From: Alphaproteobacteria bacterium
GTDB lineage: Bacteria; Pseudomonadota; Alphaproteobacteria; Rhizobiales; Devosiaceae
Assembly (NCBI GenBank): GCA_018820005.1
Contig: JAHJOS010000244.1
Coordinates: 1 to 7,633 of the forward strand
Reading direction: 5' to 3'
Length of the DNA stretch: 7,633 nt
Each line of letters begins with the position of its first letter. The stretch's first letter is position 1. Positions 1 to 5,995 of this stretch are shown here, in pieces. Under the pieces are notes generated by a model. It had not been told where the DNA came from and made no database searches. It was given only the letters and a program-made list of their open reading frames with translations. The translations under genes were made by a program, and so were the position numbers.

Positions 1-939
1 ATCGCCCAATGTGGTGGGCAGGCCCACCTTTTTCAAATGCGCGACGATGCGCCCGGTGTCCTGGCTGGGCGCCAGGCCCAGTTGCGCCGAAAAGCCATGC
101 GCGAGCACCATGCCGATCGACACGCCCTCGCCATGCAGCAGGCGGTCGGAATAGCCAGTGTCCTTTTCCAGCGCATGCCCGAAGGTGTGGCCCAGATTGA
201 GCAGCGCCCGCACGCCCTGCTCGGTCTCGTCCTCGATGACCACGCGGGCCTTGTGGGCGCAGCAGCGGGCAATGGCCTCGCCCCGCGCCGGGCCGCCGGC
301 AAAGATCTCGGCCTGGTGTTCTTCGAGCCAGAAGAAGAATTCCTCGTCGTCGATCAGGCCATATTTGACCACTTCGGCATAGCCGGCAGCAAACTGGCGC
401 GGCGCCAGCGTATCGAGGGTGGAGAGATCGGCCAGCACCAGTTTTGGCTGGTGGAAGGCGCCGATCAGATTCTTGCCATGCGGGGAATTGATCCCCGTCT
501 TGCCGCCCACCGAGCTATCCACCTGCGCCAGCAGCGATGTTGGCATCTGCACAAAACCCATGCCGCGCCGCACAATCGACGCCGCGAACCCGGCCAGATC
601 GCCGATCACCCCGCCGCCCAGTGCAATCACGAGATCGCCGCGCTCAAGCCGCGCTGCCAACAGGCCTTCGACGGCCTGTCCCAGATAAGCCCAGGATTTG
701 GTGGCTTCGCCCGCCGGCAGCACGATCTCGCTGTGCGCCAGCCCGGCCGCGTCCAGCGACGCCAAGAGGCGCGGCAATTGCGCCACCGCAACCGTTTCGT
801 CGGTAATAATGCCGTAGCGCCGCCCGGGGAAGCGTTCGGCCAGGATCGCGCCGGCATCATCGAGCAGGCGAGCACCAATCAAGATGTCATAGGCGCGATC
901 GCCCAGCGCGACATGAACGGTATGGTCAATCTGCGCCAT
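1..939 (-). CDS. aroB: 3-dehydroquinate synthase, 3' end beyond the left edge
   Basis: The enzyme converts DAHP to 3-dehydroquinate, the second step of the cytosolic shikimate pathway, using NAD+ and a divalent metal. The visible 313 codons (typical length about 360-380) read without a stop from ATG at 939 to base 1. The NAD-binding loop GGGVIGDLAGF is at residues 108-118, and DSSVGGKTGIN, containing the active-site lysine K147, at 141-151. The three expected metal ligands are E189 (in GYAEVVKYG), H251 (in NLGHTFGHALE) and H269 (in LLHGEG). K81 in PAGEATKS is also conserved. The ATG overlaps the aroK stop by one base (TGATG), so the genes are probably translationally coupled and cotranscribed. 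The start is fixed by that overlap and by the normal N-terminal length. The identification is very secure; only the C-terminal helices are missing. Confidence 0.97.
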   Translation of the reverse strand, partial: MAQIDHTVHVALGDRAYDILIGARLLDDAGAILAERFPGRRYGIITDETVAVAQLPRLLASLDAAGLAHSEIVLPAGEATKSWAYLGQAVEGLLAARLERGDLVIALGGGVIGDLAGFAASIVRRGMGFVQMPTSLLAQVDSSVGGKTGINSPHGKNLIGAFHQPKLVLADLSTLDTLAPRQFAAGYAEVVKYGLIDDEEFFFWLEEHQAEIFAGGPARGEAIARCCAHKARVVIEDETEQGVRALLNLGHTFGHALEKDTGYSDRLLHGEGVSIGMVLAHGFSAQLGLAPSQDTGRIVAHLKKVGLPTTLGD

Positions 940-1526
940 CAGGCATCCTGCTGTTTGAAATAGGCAAGCAAGGCATCCACCACATCGGCCGCCACCACAT
1001 CCTGCGGCACATCGCGGCTGATCACGGTCACATCGGCTTCCGCATAGATCGGGTAGCGCTCATCGATCAGCTTGCGCAGCGTCTCGCGCGGGTTGGCCGT
1101 CTTGAGCAGCGGCCGGTTGGAACGCCGCGAGACGCGCTCGAACAGGATGTCGATCTCCGCCTTGAGCCATACTGAAACGGCCTCGGCCTTGATCAGCCCC
1201 CGGGTTTCGACATTGACGAAAGCGCCGCCACCGGTCGCCAGCACCATGCCCTGCTGCTTGAGCACCCGAGCAATCACCCGCATTTCGCCGGCCCTGAATT
1301 CGGCTTCCCCGCGCTGCTCGAAGATCTCGGGAATGCTCATCTGAGCCGCCTTTTCGATCTCTTCGTCGCTATCGAGAAACTGCCGGTTGAGCCGTGCGGC
1401 CAGCCGTCGGCCGACCGTCGTCTTGCCCGCGCCCATCATGCCCACCAGCACGACCGGCCGGCCGCCAAGGCGCTCGGCAAGTTCCTCAGCGCGGGCCTGC
1501 CGCAATGCGAGGTCGGGTCGGGTCAA
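939..1526 (-). CDS. aroK: Shikimate kinase, TTG start
   Basis: This cytosolic enzyme phosphorylates shikimate to shikimate-3-phosphate with ATP. The 195-residue product has the Walker A P-loop GMMGAGKT at residues 29-36. The shikimate-contacting acidic pair is D52/D54 (LDSDEEIE), FR is at 77-78, the GGG turn at 99-101 and the LID arginine region NRPLL at 137-141. The start is TTG at 1526: no in-frame ATG lies upstream of the P-loop, and GGAGAG stands 8 bases before the TTG. The roughly 25-residue N-terminal extension before the P-loop is longer than in E. coli AroK but I believe it is common in Hyphomicrobiales. The gene is first in the minus-strand pair with aroB, behind a TTGACA -35 box. 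The family call is certain; AroK and AroL are not distinguished, but AroK is the form usually paired with aroB. Confidence 0.96.
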   Translation of the reverse strand: MTRPDLALRQARAEELAERLGGRPVVLVGMMGAGKTTVGRRLAARLNRQFLDSDEEIEKAAQMSIPEIFEQRGEAEFRAGEMRVIARVLKQQGMVLATGGGAFVNVETRGLIKAEAVSVWLKAEIDILFERVSRRSNRPLLKTANPRETLRKLIDERYPIYAEADVTVISRDVPQDVVAADVVDALLAYFKQQDA

Positions 1527-1664
1527 GGACGTGGCTCTCCAGATGCTGCCGCTATCAACCTGCCTCGGCCCGCGCTGTCAAGAACTTGCGCGCCGTTGCC
1601 TTATGCCTACGGAAATGAAACCATTTGCTGTCATTGTTTAGCCAATCGAACGTTATGGACGCCC
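1527..1664. other. Divergent intergenic region aroK / small membrane protein
   Basis: This 138-bp gap separates the minus-strand aroK-aroB pair from the plus-strand genes. It holds the aroK promoter candidate. On the plus strand I see only weak elements, such as TTGCTG at 1625-1630 without a well-spaced -10. The in-frame upward extension of the next gene to 1596 lies here and is rejected as coding. No RNA gene, terminator or strong repeat was seen. Confidence 0.6.
1553..1581 (-). promoter_or_regulatory. Candidate sigma-70 promoter for aroK-aroB
   Basis: On the minus strand a perfect TTGACA (1581-1576) is followed after 17 bases by TTGATA (1558-1553). A start point around 1546 would leave a leader of about 20 bases before the TTG of aroK. 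The -35 is consensus but the -10 is poor. It is the only good -35 in the gap on that strand, and the position is right. Confidence 0.4.
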
Positions 1665-1877
1665 ATGCCCACCCTGATCCGCCTGGTCATTACGCTGCTT
1701 TTTTTGGTCGGCCTGGTCTATGTCGGCATGTTTGCGCTTGTGGCCTATGTTGAGCCCAAGCCCAAGCAGGTAACCATCCGCATTCCCACGCGCGACCTGC
1801 TGGGTGACCCTGCGGCGCCCACGCTTGGCGCTGCCACACCTGCCGCCCAGCCGGCAGCCGAAGCGGCCAAACCGTGA
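1665..1877 (+). CDS. Small single-pass membrane protein, function unknown
   Basis: This predicted 70-residue protein has a short N-terminus with one arginine (R6), then a hydrophobic helix at about residues 5-29. A polar segment with a PKPKQVTIRIPTRDLL stretch (31-46) follows, then a low-complexity Ala/Pro tail (49-70). The layout fits an inner-membrane anchor with a short exposed tail; whether it is a signal anchor or cleaved is unclear. ATG 1665 is chosen because it starts just before the hydrophobic segment. A reading from ATG 1596 would add 23 residues, including three cysteines, that look like non-coding DNA. The gene ends 10 bp before xerD and probably shares its transcript. From memory, small proteins with a similar TM plus (V/T)xRIP motif sit at this place in other Hyphomicrobiales, sometimes labelled as histidine kinases. 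Nothing here supports a kinase: there is no room for such domains. Confidence 0.75.
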   Translation: MPTLIRLVITLLFLVGLVYVGMFALVAYVEPKPKQVTIRIPTRDLLGDPAAPTLGAATPAAQPAAEAAKP

Positions 1878-1887
1878 CGGCCTCATC

Positions 1888-2796
1888 ATGAGCGGCATTC
1901 CCGTCGTCGGCGCTTTTCTCGAGATGATGAGCGCCGAACGTGGAGCGGCCAAAAATACCATCGATGCCTATCGTCGCGACCTCACGGACTACGCCGCCTT
2001 TCTCGATCAGCGCGGCCAGCGCCTGCTCAACGCGGACCGTGAGGCGGTTACGGCCTATCTCGACAGCCTCAAGAACGAGGGGCTTTCCGCCGCCTCCAGC
2101 GCCAGGCGCCTCTCCGCTATCCGCCAGTTCCACCAGTTCCTGTGTGCCGACAATTTGCGCGGCGACGACCCTACCCGCATCGTCCCGAGCCCCAAAAGCC
2201 GGCGCTCACTCCCCAAGGTACTCTCTATCGCGGAGGTTGATCGCCTCCTGACCCTGGCCGAGGCACAGGCCAATCAGGCAAGCTCCCCCCGACAGCAGGC
2301 CGGCGCGCTGCGCCTCTACGTGCTGCTCGAACTGCTTTATGCCACCGGCATGCGCGTGTCCGAGCTGGTCAGCCTGCGCCGCGCGGCTGTCATGCGCGAC
2401 ACCAGTTTCATCACAGTGATCGGCAAGGGCAACAAGGAGCGGGTTGTCCCGCTCAACGACCGCGCCCGCGACGCCATCAAGGCCTATCTCAAGGCAATTG
2501 AGCCCGGCCCATTTCTGTTCCCGGCCTCAGGCGCCGATGGCTATCTGACCCGTCAGGTGTTTGCCCGCGACCTCAAGACGCTGGCCGGGCTCGCGGGCAT
2601 CAGCGCGGCCCGCGTTGCCCCCCATGTGCTGCGCCATGCCTTTGCCAGCCATCTGCTGGCCGGCGGCGCCGATCTGCGCGTCGTGCAGATGCTGCTCGGC
2701 CATGCCGACATTTCCACAACCCAGATCTATACCCATGTGCTCGATGAAAAACTGCGCACGCTGGTAGAGACGCACCACCCGCTCAATCAGCCCTAG
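1888..2796 (+). CDS. xerD: Site-specific tyrosine recombinase XerD
   Basis: XerD acts with XerC at the chromosomal dif site to resolve chromosome dimers at division, under FtsK control. The 302-residue length matches the family (E. coli XerD 298). The N-terminal SAM-like DNA-binding domain covers about residues 5-90, with the typical NTIDAYRRDL at 23-32, and the catalytic domain about 110-295. All six active-site residues are visible: R156 (TGMRVSEL), K180 (GKGNKER), H246 and R249 (HVLRHAFASHLL), H272 (LLGHADISTTQ) and nucleophile Y281 (IYTHV). ATG 1888 gives the standard N-terminus; the longer reading from 1804 overlaps the upstream gene and adds a basic, non-homologous-looking stretch. XerD rather than XerC is favoured by the HVLRHAFASHLL/LRVVQMLLGHADISTTQIYTHV style and by the accA neighbourhood. 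A phage or integron integrase is unlikely: there is no additional domain, att site or cassette. Confidence 0.93.
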   Translation: MSGIPVVGAFLEMMSAERGAAKNTIDAYRRDLTDYAAFLDQRGQRLLNADREAVTAYLDSLKNEGLSAASSARRLSAIRQFHQFLCADNLRGDDPTRIVPSPKSRRSLPKVLSIAEVDRLLTLAEAQANQASSPRQQAGALRLYVLLELLYATGMRVSELVSLRRAAVMRDTSFITVIGKGNKERVVPLNDRARDAIKAYLKAIEPGPFLFPASGADGYLTRQVFARDLKTLAGLAGISAARVAPHVLRHAFASHLLAGGADLRVVQMLLGHADISTTQIYTHVLDEKLRTLVETHHPLNQP

Positions 2797-2814
2797 TTGG
2801 CGCCCCGACATGGT

Positions 2815-2827
2815 TAACAGACTGTTA
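2815..2827. promoter_or_regulatory. Perfect 6-1-6 palindrome TAACAG-A-CTGTTA, possible operator or CtrA-like site
   Basis: The arms TAACAG (2815-2820) and CTGTTA (2822-2827) are exact reverse complements around A2821. Shifted by one base, 2814-2828 reads TTAA-N7-TTAG, one mismatch from the alphaproteobacterial CtrA consensus TTAA-N7-TTAA. It lies about 40 bp upstream of the candidate -35 of accA. Binding by any protein is inference. Confidence 0.3.
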
Positions 2828-2864
2828 GCATCACCCCCTTCTGGGGACCAATGCCGTCTCTGCG

Positions 2865-2893
2865 CTTGACTTGCCATTGCACCATCGTCACTT
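2865..2893 (+). promoter_or_regulatory. Weak candidate promoter for accA
   Basis: CTTGAC at 2865-2870 matches the alphaproteobacterial -35 preference. The hexamer 17 bases downstream, TCACTT, is a poor -10. A start here would give a leader of about 70 bases before the accA ATG. Confidence 0.25.
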
Positions 2894-2969
2894 TCCGGCC
2901 ACTTTAGAGCGCGACAGCAGCGACCCAGGGCATGGGGCGCAGCGAACAGACCCCCAACGGGCAGGTGGA

Positions 2970-3923
2970 ATGCAGTCTTATCTCGATTTCGAAAAGCCGG
3001 TAGCCGATCTTGAAGGCAAGATCGCCGAGCTCAAGTCCCTTGCAGCGACCGATCAGGCCGTCAGCATCGACGAGGAGGTCAACCGCCTGTCGAGCCGCGC
3101 TGACGAAGCGCTGGTCGAAATCTACAAGCGCCTGACGCCCTGGCAGAAGACCCAGGTTGCGCGCCACCCGCAGCGCCCGCATTTTTCTGATTATGTGCGC
3201 ACGCTCATCACCGAATGGCAGCCACTTGCCGGCGATCGCAAGTTTGCCGAGGATTCTGCCATTCAGGCCGGCTTTGGCCGCTTCAATGGCCAGCCTGTCG
3301 CCATTTTGGGCCAGGAAAAAGGCAATTCCACCGAATCCCGCCTCAAGCACAATTTCGGCATGGCCCGCCCAGAAGGCTACCGCAAGGCCGTCCGCATCAT
3401 GGACATGGCTGATCGGTTCAATATCCCGGTCATCTCCTTTGTCGATACCGCCGGCGCCTATCCCGGCATCGGTGCCGAAGAACGCGGCCAGGCCGAGGCC
3501 ATCGCGCGCTCGACCGAAAAATCGCTCGAACTGGGTGTGCCCAACCTCGCCATCATCATCGGCGAAGGTGGCTCCGGCGGCGCCATTGCCATCGCAACCG
3601 CCAATCGCGTGCTGATGCTTGAACACGCCATCTATGGCGTCATCTCGCCCGAAGCTGGCGCGACGATTTTGTTCCGCGATGCCGCCAAGGCTCAGGATAT
3701 GGCCACCATCCAGAAGATCACCGCCCAGGATCTGCTTGGCTTCAAGGTTATCGACGGCATCATCGCAGAGCCTACCGGTGGCGCCCATCGGCACCCGGAA
3801 GCGGTGATGAACGCCAGCCGCGATGCCATCGCCAACTTCCTGCGCGATTTCGGTGACAAAAGCCGGCTCGAGCTGCGCGAACTGCGCCGCGAGAAGTTCA
3901 TGGCGATCGGCACCAACCTCTAG
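2970..3923 (+). CDS. accA: Acetyl-CoA carboxylase carboxyltransferase subunit alpha
   Basis: With AccD this subunit forms the carboxyltransferase that moves CO2 from carboxybiotin-BCCP to acetyl-CoA, giving malonyl-CoA, the committed step of fatty-acid synthesis. The product is 317 residues, close to E. coli AccA (319). It opens with the family N-terminus YLDFEKPVADLEGKIAEL (4-21), a helical region. The crotonase-fold carboxyltransferase domain follows, with GQEKG at 114-118, the FVDTAGAYPGIGAEERGQ block at 157-174, the oxyanion glycine loop GEGGSGGA at 198-205, and AIYGVISPEAGA at 220-231. ATG 2970 is preceded by AGGTGG at 2963-2968, a usable though closely spaced ribosome-binding site, and gives the standard N-terminus. 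The gene follows xerD on the same strand after 173 bp. No defects are seen. Confidence 0.97.
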   Translation: MQSYLDFEKPVADLEGKIAELKSLAATDQAVSIDEEVNRLSSRADEALVEIYKRLTPWQKTQVARHPQRPHFSDYVRTLITEWQPLAGDRKFAEDSAIQAGFGRFNGQPVAILGQEKGNSTESRLKHNFGMARPEGYRKAVRIMDMADRFNIPVISFVDTAGAYPGIGAEERGQAEAIARSTEKSLELGVPNLAIIIGEGGSGGAIAIATANRVLMLEHAIYGVISPEAGATILFRDAAKAQDMATIQKITAQDLLGFKVIDGIIAEPTGGAHRHPEAVMNASRDAIANFLRDFGDKSRLELRELRREKFMAIGTNL

Positions 3924-3954
3924 GTCCCGGCCGTAACTTTTAGGTCACGGCCGT
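3921..3954 (+). repeat. 14-bp imperfect direct repeat that also forms a hairpin after accA
   Basis: TAGGTCCCGGCCGT (3921-3934, beginning with the accA stop codon) recurs as TAGGTCACGGCCGT (3941-3954): 13 of 14 bases match with a 20-bp period. Because the unit contains CGGCCG, CGGCCGT (3928-3934) can also pair with ACGGCCG (3947-3953) around a 12-base loop, giving a 7-bp GC-rich stem right after accA. No T-run follows, so a Rho-independent terminator is only a possibility. Confidence 0.5.
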
Positions 3955-4087
3955 TCTGCCCCTTGCCTGTCCTGCGTTGCCCGCTGGCCACACACTTGCG
4001 TGATCGTCAGCGGCTTCCGGGCTAAATCGAGGCGTGGTAACACTTCGTTCACCAGCAATTCTCATGCTTGGGTAACCACTGGTCCCT

Positions 4088-5143
4088 ATGGATCAGCGAC
4101 TGTTCTCGCAATTGGGCCGCCCCATCGTGACCGCCACCGTTCTGCGCAACATCTGCTCTGCGATCATCCTGCTCTGGATCAGTTTCGGCCTGGTGGCTTG
4201 TGGCGGTTTTCTGCCCAAGACCAGCGACAACAGACACAATCAGCCGCTGCAAAGCAGCGTTGTCTCGGCTCTCAAGGCCATGGGCTCCTCGCCCGGCGAA
4301 GCCATGGTGGTGCGCATTTTCAAGCAGGAGCAAACCCTTGAGGTGTGGAAGCACACCAGTTCGGGCCAGTTCAAGCTGTTCAAGAGCTACCCCATCTGCG
4401 CCTTTTCCGGCGACCTCGGCCCCAAGGTCAAGGAAGGCGACCGCCAGAGCCCGGAAGGCTTCTATACGATCACGCCCGGCCTGATGAACCCGAAGTCCAA
4501 TTATTACCTGGCCTTCAACACCGGCTTTCCCAACAAGTTCGATCGCGCATGGGGGCGCACCGGCTCCCAGTTGATGGTGCATGGCGACTGCTCCTCGCGC
4601 GGCTGCTACGCCATGACCGATGAGGGCATTGCCGAGATCTATGCCCTGGCCCGCGAGAGCTTCAAGGGCGGCAATTCCAGCTTCCAGCTGCAGATTTTCC
4701 CCTTCAAGATGACCCCGTCCAATCTGGCTGCCCAGACCAAGAGCCCCAACATGAGCTTTTGGAAAAACATCAAGGACGGCTATGACCTGTTCGAACTGAA
4801 CAAGAAGCCGCCGGTCTGGGATGTGTGCGAACGCAAATATGTGTTCAACGTTGCCGGCGGCGGCGCGCTCAATGCCACGGGCGCCTGCCCACCCATGCCA
4901 CAGAACGCCGCTCTGATTGCCAAGCAGCAGGCCGACGAGGCCGCCGTGGTCACCACCCTTGCAGCTGCCGAAACCAAGGCAGCCGAGCAGGCCGCCATCA
5001 AGGCGCGTGGAGATGCGGTATCAGGCGCTGTCGGTGGCGCTGTCTCAGGCCTGTTCGGGCTGTTCGGCGGTCAGGAAAAGGTCACGCCAGTAATGAGCGG
5101 CCTACCAGCGCCTGTCCCCTTCAAGCGCCCAGCCGGGCTTTAG
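4088..5143 (+). CDS. YafK-type L,D-transpeptidase family lipoprotein with C-terminal extension
   Basis: This predicted envelope enzyme acts on peptidoglycan at meso-diaminopimelate. Family members form or cut L,D-linkages; E. coli YafK (DpaA) releases Lpp from the wall. Residues 17-37 are hydrophobic and end in the lipobox LVAC, so C38 would be lipidated. The YkuD-like domain spans about 58-210. It carries the SPEGFY and NTGFPNKFDR features of the YafK branch and the active-site block HGDCSSRGCYAM with H165 and probable nucleophile C173. The YafK core is usually about 220-250 residues. Here about 100 more follow: C247 and C267 (a possible disulfide), an Ala/Gln/Lys-rich helix at 272-308, a Gly-rich segment at 308-328 and a Pro-containing tail. 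ATG 4088 gives a long n-region; GTG at 4127 would give a more compact signal peptide. No clear ribosome-binding site was seen for either. Whether it is a transferase or an amidase-like hydrolase cannot be told. Confidence 0.88.
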   Translation: MDQRLFSQLGRPIVTATVLRNICSAIILLWISFGLVACGGFLPKTSDNRHNQPLQSSVVSALKAMGSSPGEAMVVRIFKQEQTLEVWKHTSSGQFKLFKSYPICAFSGDLGPKVKEGDRQSPEGFYTITPGLMNPKSNYYLAFNTGFPNKFDRAWGRTGSQLMVHGDCSSRGCYAMTDEGIAEIYALARESFKGGNSSFQLQIFPFKMTPSNLAAQTKSPNMSFWKNIKDGYDLFELNKKPPVWDVCERKYVFNVAGGGALNATGACPPMPQNAALIAKQQADEAAVVTTLAAAETKAAEQAAIKARGDAVSGAVGGAVSGLFGLFGGQEKVTPVMSGLPAPVPFKRPAGL

Positions 5144-5151
5144 CGCCCGGC
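5132..5151. terminator. GC-rich hairpin at convergent gene ends
   Basis: GCCGGGC (5132-5138) pairs perfectly with GCCCGGC (5145-5151) around the six-base loop TTTAGC, which contains the stop codon of the L,D-transpeptidase gene (5141-5143). It sits between two convergent genes whose ends are only 25 bp apart, where a bidirectional terminator is expected. There is no T-tract on either strand, so termination by this element alone is uncertain. Confidence 0.4.
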
Positions 5152-5168
5152 CGGCAGCACGGCAAATC

Positions 5169-5897
5169 TCAGCAGGCCACCCGGATCTCGGCAAAGCCGC
5201 TGACGGCATCGCCTTCCGATGGCAGCACGCCGACCATGCAGGCTGTTCCCGGCAGGCCAACAGTGGCGCCTTCGGCGATGACCGTGCCATCCGATAGCGT
5301 GATGTAGCCATTGTCGATTGCCGCAATACCGACCGAACCAGTGGTGCCACACACCGGATAGCTGTCGCCAGCCGCCACCATGAAGCGCATGCCGCTGGGC
5401 AGGCAGTCTTCCCCATTGCCGGCGGCCGCAGCGTTGCTGTCCCCGCCAATGGTCGGCAGCGCAGCCGGTGAGGACGAAGCAGCCCCGCCCAGCCGCTGGT
5501 TGGCTTCCAGCAGCGCCAGCCGATTGGCAATATCGGTGAGGCTCGTGGCCGCGCCCGAGGCAGCCGCGCCGCCGGACTGCTGCTTGCCGAACAGTTCAAG
5601 GCTCACCCGGATCTGGGCGATATCGGTGGCGACGCGCTTGAGCTCGCGCTGCGTGTCGGCATAGACCCACAGTGAAACGCCCAGCGCCACTAGGCCCACT
5701 GCACCCACAGCGAGGCTCCACAGACTGGCGCCGTTCCGCCTCTGCGCTTTATCAGCAGGGATCTCGGGCTCGACCACCAACTCCACGGCTGCGGCTGCCG
5801 CTGACGGCTGCGCGGCGGGCTTGGCCGGGTCCAAGTCAATCTGATCGCGCGAAACGCCCGGAAGGGCCCATTTGTCGTCCAAAGCTCTCGCCTCCAT
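5169..5897 (-). CDS. Unrecognised single-pass membrane protein with four cysteines in its C-terminal domain
   Basis: I do not recognise a family. The 242-residue reading has an acidic, Ala/Pro-rich N-terminus (1-50), a basic patch QRRN (52-55) and one membrane helix at about 58-80. Helical, coiled-coil-like stretches follow at 81-104 and 118-136, then an Ser/Ala/Gly linker at 138-161 and a C-terminal domain at about 163-242 rich in Gly, Val and Asp, probably beta. The positive-inside rule puts the N-terminus in the cytoplasm and the C-terminal part in the periplasm. All four cysteines (C165, C183, C220 and the final residue C242) lie there, allowing two disulfides. The gene is 98 bp behind the acetyltransferase and convergent with the L,D-transpeptidase gene. 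The start is unsure: ATG 5897 has a weak site, while TTG 5882 has GGAGG (5895-5891) 8 bases upstream. The reading from 5981 is less likely. Confidence 0.75.
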   Translation of the reverse strand: MEARALDDKWALPGVSRDQIDLDPAKPAAQPSAAAAAVELVVEPEIPADKAQRRNGASLWSLAVGAVGLVALGVSLWVYADTQRELKRVATDIAQIRVSLELFGKQQSGGAAASGAATSLTDIANRLALLEANQRLGGAASSSPAALPTIGGDSNAAAAGNGEDCLPSGMRFMVAAGDSYPVCGTTGSVGIAAIDNGYITLSDGTVIAEGATVGLPGTACMVGVLPSEGDAVSGFAEIRVAC

Positions 5898-5995
5898 TGC
5901 CGCCAAGGCTAGCACGATCCGCGGTTGGGATCGCTGGGGATTGCGGCCCTGATATGGTGATGCTCCATGCAGGCGCCGCATTGCTGCAGGCGACC

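Larger units (their letters stand above)
2797..2969. other. Intergenic region xerD-accA
   Basis: This 173-bp gap holds a palindrome at 2815-2827, a short CCCC-TTCT-GGGG hairpin at 2835-2846 without a T-tract, and a possible CTTGAC -35 box at 2865-2870. The size of the gap and these elements suggest that accA can be transcribed independently of xerD. An in-frame extension of accA back to 2871 exists but reads like non-coding DNA (H-, P- and R-rich). Confidence 0.55.

Noticed and set aside
37..963. 308-codon plus-strand open frame opposite aroB
   Set aside because: It is the antisense shadow of a clear aroB with all active-site motifs; its translation is rich in R, Q, H and A and shows no domain.
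1888..2796. Tyrosine recombinase as sign of a prophage, integron or genomic island
   Set aside because: Length, motif style and housekeeping neighbours fit XerD; no tRNA, att repeats, cassettes or phage genes are present.
2835..2846. CCCC-TTCT-GGGG hairpin as xerD terminator
   Set aside because: The stem is only 4 bp, no T-run follows, and C/G runs of this size occur by chance at this GC content.
2904..3794. 296-codon minus-strand open frame inside accA
   Set aside because: It lies entirely opposite accA, whose motifs are intact; a long antisense frame is common in high-GC genes with strong codon bias.
4049..4582. 177-codon minus-strand open frame opposite the L,D-transpeptidase gene
   Set aside because: It is antisense to the lipoprotein signal and catalytic domain, and has no recognisable motif.
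5898..5981. N-terminal extension of the orphan membrane protein to ATG 5981
   Set aside because: The added 28 residues are Arg/Gln/Pro-rich without a helix, and a better ribosome-binding site lies further in. It cannot be fully excluded, since it would start only 14 bp after the acetyltransferase stop.
5968..5992. Two copies of TGCAGGCG 17 bp apart after the acetyltransferase gene
   Set aside because: Eight-base GC-rich repeats at this distance are expected by chance, and nothing else supports a site.
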